A stretch of DNA of 22,264 nucleotides, from the NCBI GenBank assembly GCA_035541855.1, contig DATKMM010000023.1, forward strand, positions 1 to 22,264. Reading direction: 5' to 3'. The position numbers were made by a program, and so were the translations under genes. Below the pieces are notes generated by a model that saw only the letters and a program-made list of their open reading frames with translations, ran no database searches and was not told the origin of the DNA. This DNA comes from JAJXYP01 sp035541855. Lineage in GTDB: Bacteria > Patescibacteriota > Minisyncoccia > UBA6257 > 2-01-FULL-56-20. This document shows, piece by piece, positions 20,608 through 22,264 of the stretch. Position 1 is the stretch's first letter. Each line of letters opens with the position of its first letter.

Positions 20608-21045
20608 TTATAGTACGCTCCCGCCGGCCTTCTCGATCTTCGCCTTCGCGCCTGCGGACACCGCGATCCCCTTCACGGCCACCGGGACCGCGATGGCGCC
20701 GTCGCCCAGGATCTTTACCGTGCCCGTGAAGTTCTTGCCAAGCAGGCCGGCGACCACCAGGAACTCTTTCGTGAGCTCGACGGGCGCGCTTCCCTTGGCG
20801 AACGATTTCAGCGCCGCCGCGAGATCATCCAGGTTGAACACGGCCGGCCTGTCGCTCTTCGGCTTATTGCGGAAACCGCGCTGCTTCGGGAGGCGCAAAA
20901 TGAGGTCCCGCTCGGCCGGACGCATGCGATGGCCGGCGCGCGAGCGCTGTCCTTTTGTGCCGCGGCCCGCGGTCGTGCCGCGCTTGCCGCCGCGCCCGAT
21001 GCGCTGGGACCGGGTATGGGTTTTGGGGAGCTGGTGGAGTTTCAT
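20608..21045 (-). CDS. rplO: Ribosomal protein uL15
   Basis: This 145-residue protein has the family N-terminus MKLHQLP with RIGRGGKRGTTAGRGTKGQRSR and the later GFRNKP motif, then a C-terminal alpha/beta domain (VVAGLLGKNFTGTVKILGDG). It overlaps rpsE as ATGA (21042-21045), leaving no room for rpmD (uL30), which stands between these genes in most bacteria. Confidence 0.97.
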   Translation of the reverse strand: MKLHQLPKTHTRSQRIGRGGKRGTTAGRGTKGQRSRAGHRMRPAERDLILRLPKQRGFRNKPKSDRPAVFNLDDLAAALKSFAKGSAPVELTKEFLVVAGLLGKNFTGTVKILGDGAIAVPVAVKGIAVSAGAKAKIEKAGGSVL

Positions 21046-21545
21046 GAGGTTTTGATCTTCTTGAGCGCTTCGATGGCCGCCATCGCGTTCGTCAGCTTGT
21101 TCGGCGTCCGGCCGAGCACCTTCGACGTCGCATCCTTCACGCCCGCGAAGGAGAGCACCGCCCGAACCGCGCCGCCCGCGCGGAGGCCATGCCCGGCGCT
21201 TGCCGGCTTCAGGAGCACTTTCGCCGCGCTGTACTTCGCGGTCACCTCATGCGGAATCGTGCGCTGGTCCTTCAGATTCACCATGATGATGTTCTTCTTC
21301 GCATCGGTCTTCGCTTTCGCGACCGCCTGCTGGACATCAACGCCCTTGGCCACGCCGATGCCGACCCGCCCCTTCTCGTCGCCCAGGACGATCGTGCAAC
21401 GGAAGCGGAAACGCTTGCCGCCGGCGACCACGCGTGTCACGCGGCGCATGTCGAGCACTTTCTCCTTGAATTCCTCTCTGACCATAGGGCGGTTGCCCTG
21501 CGGCCGGCGCGGCCCTCTCTGGTTGTTTCTCTGCGGCATTGGCAT
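21042..21545 (-). CDS. rpsE: Ribosomal protein uS5
   Basis: This 167-residue protein has the uS5 signature VTRVVAGGKRFRFRCTIVLGDEKGRVGIGVAKG and a C-terminal domain with GHGLRAGGAVRAVLSFAGV and LGRTPNKLTNAMAAIEAL. The N-terminus is Arg/Pro/Asn-rich (about 20 residues). The protein acts at the mRNA entry and decoding side of the 30S subunit. ATG 21539 is an alternative start two codons in. Confidence 0.97.
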   Translation of the reverse strand: MPMPQRNNQRGPRRPQGNRPMVREEFKEKVLDMRRVTRVVAGGKRFRFRCTIVLGDEKGRVGIGVAKGVDVQQAVAKAKTDAKKNIIMVNLKDQRTIPHEVTAKYSAAKVLLKPASAGHGLRAGGAVRAVLSFAGVKDATSKVLGRTPNKLTNAMAAIEALKKIKTS

Positions 21546-21569
21546 GTTGGTAGGTAGTGTAAGTATACG

Positions 21570-21938
21570 CTATATTTTCAATCCGCCTTTTTTGGCGCCC
21601 TCGGCGAAGCTCTTCACGCGGCCATGGAACTGGTATGAACGCCGGTCGAAGACCGCCGCCTTGATGCCTTTCTCCGCCGCCTGCTTCGCGAACCGCTCGC
21701 CGAGCGCGAATGCCTGGTCGCTCTTTTTCGCCTTTGCCGCCGCCACGCCGGCCTTGGCGCTGACGTTCGAAACGGCAAGCAGCGTAGTCCCCGTCGCATC
21801 ATCCACCAGCTGGGCGTAAAAATACCGGTTCGTGCGGTTCACGACGAGGCGCGGACGCTCCGCGGTCCCCGCGATCTTCGCACGGACGCGGCCGATCCGC
21901 TGGGCCTTTTTATGATTCAATAATTTTGCCTGGTTCAT
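21570..21938 (-). CDS. rplR: Ribosomal protein uL18
   Basis: This 122-residue 5S-rRNA-binding protein contains RIGRVRAKIAGTAERPRLVV, NRYFYAQLVDDATGTTL, the helix KKSDQAFALGERFAKQAAEKGI, and the terminal FDRRSYQFHGRVKSFAEGAKKGGL, all typical of the family. It starts 4 bases after the rplF stop. Confidence 0.97.
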   Translation of the reverse strand: MNQAKLLNHKKAQRIGRVRAKIAGTAERPRLVVNRTNRYFYAQLVDDATGTTLLAVSNVSAKAGVAAAKAKKSDQAFALGERFAKQAAEKGIKAAVFDRRSYQFHGRVKSFAEGAKKGGLKI

Positions 21939-21942
21939 GGTA

Positions 21943-22264
21943 TTAGCCCGCGGTCGTTCCGGCTTTCTTGCCGACCTTGCGGCGGATCACTTCTCCCTGG
22001 TAATGGATGCCCTTGCCTTTGTACGGCTCCGGCTTCTTGAGCGCGCGGATCTCCGCTGCGGCGCGCCCGACGATCTCCTTATCGGTACCTGACACCCTTA
22101 TCACGTTCTTCTCGACGGCGATCCCGACACCCGCCATGACCGGCACGCGGACCGGCAAGGCATAGCCCAGGTACAGGACCAGCTCATTCCCTTCGAGCAC
22201 GGCACGGTAGCCCACGCCTTCGATCTCCAAAATCTTGGTGAAGCCTTCGCTCGCGCCCTGGACC
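21943..22264 (-). CDS. rplF: Ribosomal protein uL6, C-terminal part (5' end beyond window)
   Basis: The frame is open to the right edge, giving about 107 residues of the usual 175-180. It reads VQGASEGFTKIL then EIEGVGYRAV and a terminal RALKKPEPYKGKGIHYQGE followed by VIRRKVGKK, the standard uL6 C-terminal rRNA-binding motif. A TTG at 22230 could look like a start but is internal. Operon order uL6-uL18-uS5 is normal. Confidence 0.97.
   Translation of the reverse strand, partial: VQGASEGFTKILEIEGVGYRAVLEGNELVLYLGYALPVRVPVMAGVGIAVEKNVIRVSGTDKEIVGRAAAEIRALKKPEPYKGKGIHYQGEVIRRKVGKKAGTTAG

Noticed and set aside
1..22264. CRISPR arrays, insertion sequences and rRNA genes
   Set aside because: No regularly spaced repeats, transposase motifs, terminal inverted repeats or rRNA segments were seen on either strand.

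Overview
The window looks like a GC-rich chromosome segment of a Candidate Phyla Radiation (Patescibacteria, Parcubacteria-like) bacterium. This is an inference from several traits. The ribosomal run is uL6-uL18-uS5-uL15-SecY with no uL30 gene, and loss of uL30 is a known CPR trait. Several short leaders place the -10 box only 6-11 bases before the ATG. The secreted proteins are large, low-complexity and Ser/Thr/Gly-rich, with a type of Cys module and a peptidoglycan-binding tail common in that group.

Layout: (1) 1-5630, minus strand: an unrecognised secreted protein that runs off the left edge, preceded by a coupled pair, a one-TM membrane protein and a 1091-aa Cys-rich surface protein. (2) 5755-8332: three enzyme-like genes, a cysteine-synthase-fold PLP protein and a CofE (F420-0:glutamate ligase)-like protein on minus, and divergently a PanD-like pyruvoyl decarboxylase on plus. 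(3) 8388-9431: rplJ-rplL with a consensus promoter, an L10-type leader and a terminator-like hairpin. (4) 9446-10363: a secreted glutamic (G1) peptidase. (5) 10434-12039: an ABC-2 exporter pair on plus. (6) 12052-12326: rpmG followed by tRNA-Trp. (7) 12438-15592: a small Cys-rich membrane protein converging on a 917-aa secreted beta-helix/Ig/peptidoglycan-binding protein, with a perfect hairpin between them. (8) 15650-16545: an AT-rich island with a HicB-HicA-like toxin-antitoxin pair beside two tRNA-Thr genes. (9) 16802-17353: a small lipoprotein. (10) 17425-22264: the 3' end of the spc-type operon, rplF(partial)-rplR-rpsE-rplO-secY-adk-cmk-map, with ATGA overlaps at three junctions.

The right side is core translation, secretion and nucleotide-kinase machinery. 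The left and centre are cell-surface and export functions plus one possible small-molecule module. The most unusual points are: a PanD homologue that keeps the Gly24-Ser25 self-cleavage site and most of the active site but has Phe in place of the substrate-binding Arg54; its divergent neighbour, a CofE-like ligase in an organism type not known to make F420; an adjacent PLP protein with an altered substrate loop; and a recurring promoter form (TTGCAT, 16-17 bases, TAnnnT-like), often with leaderless starts. No gene-free stretch exceeds 300 bases. The longest are 9281-9445 (rplJ promoter and leader) and 16336-16544 (AT-rich, hicB operator candidate only).
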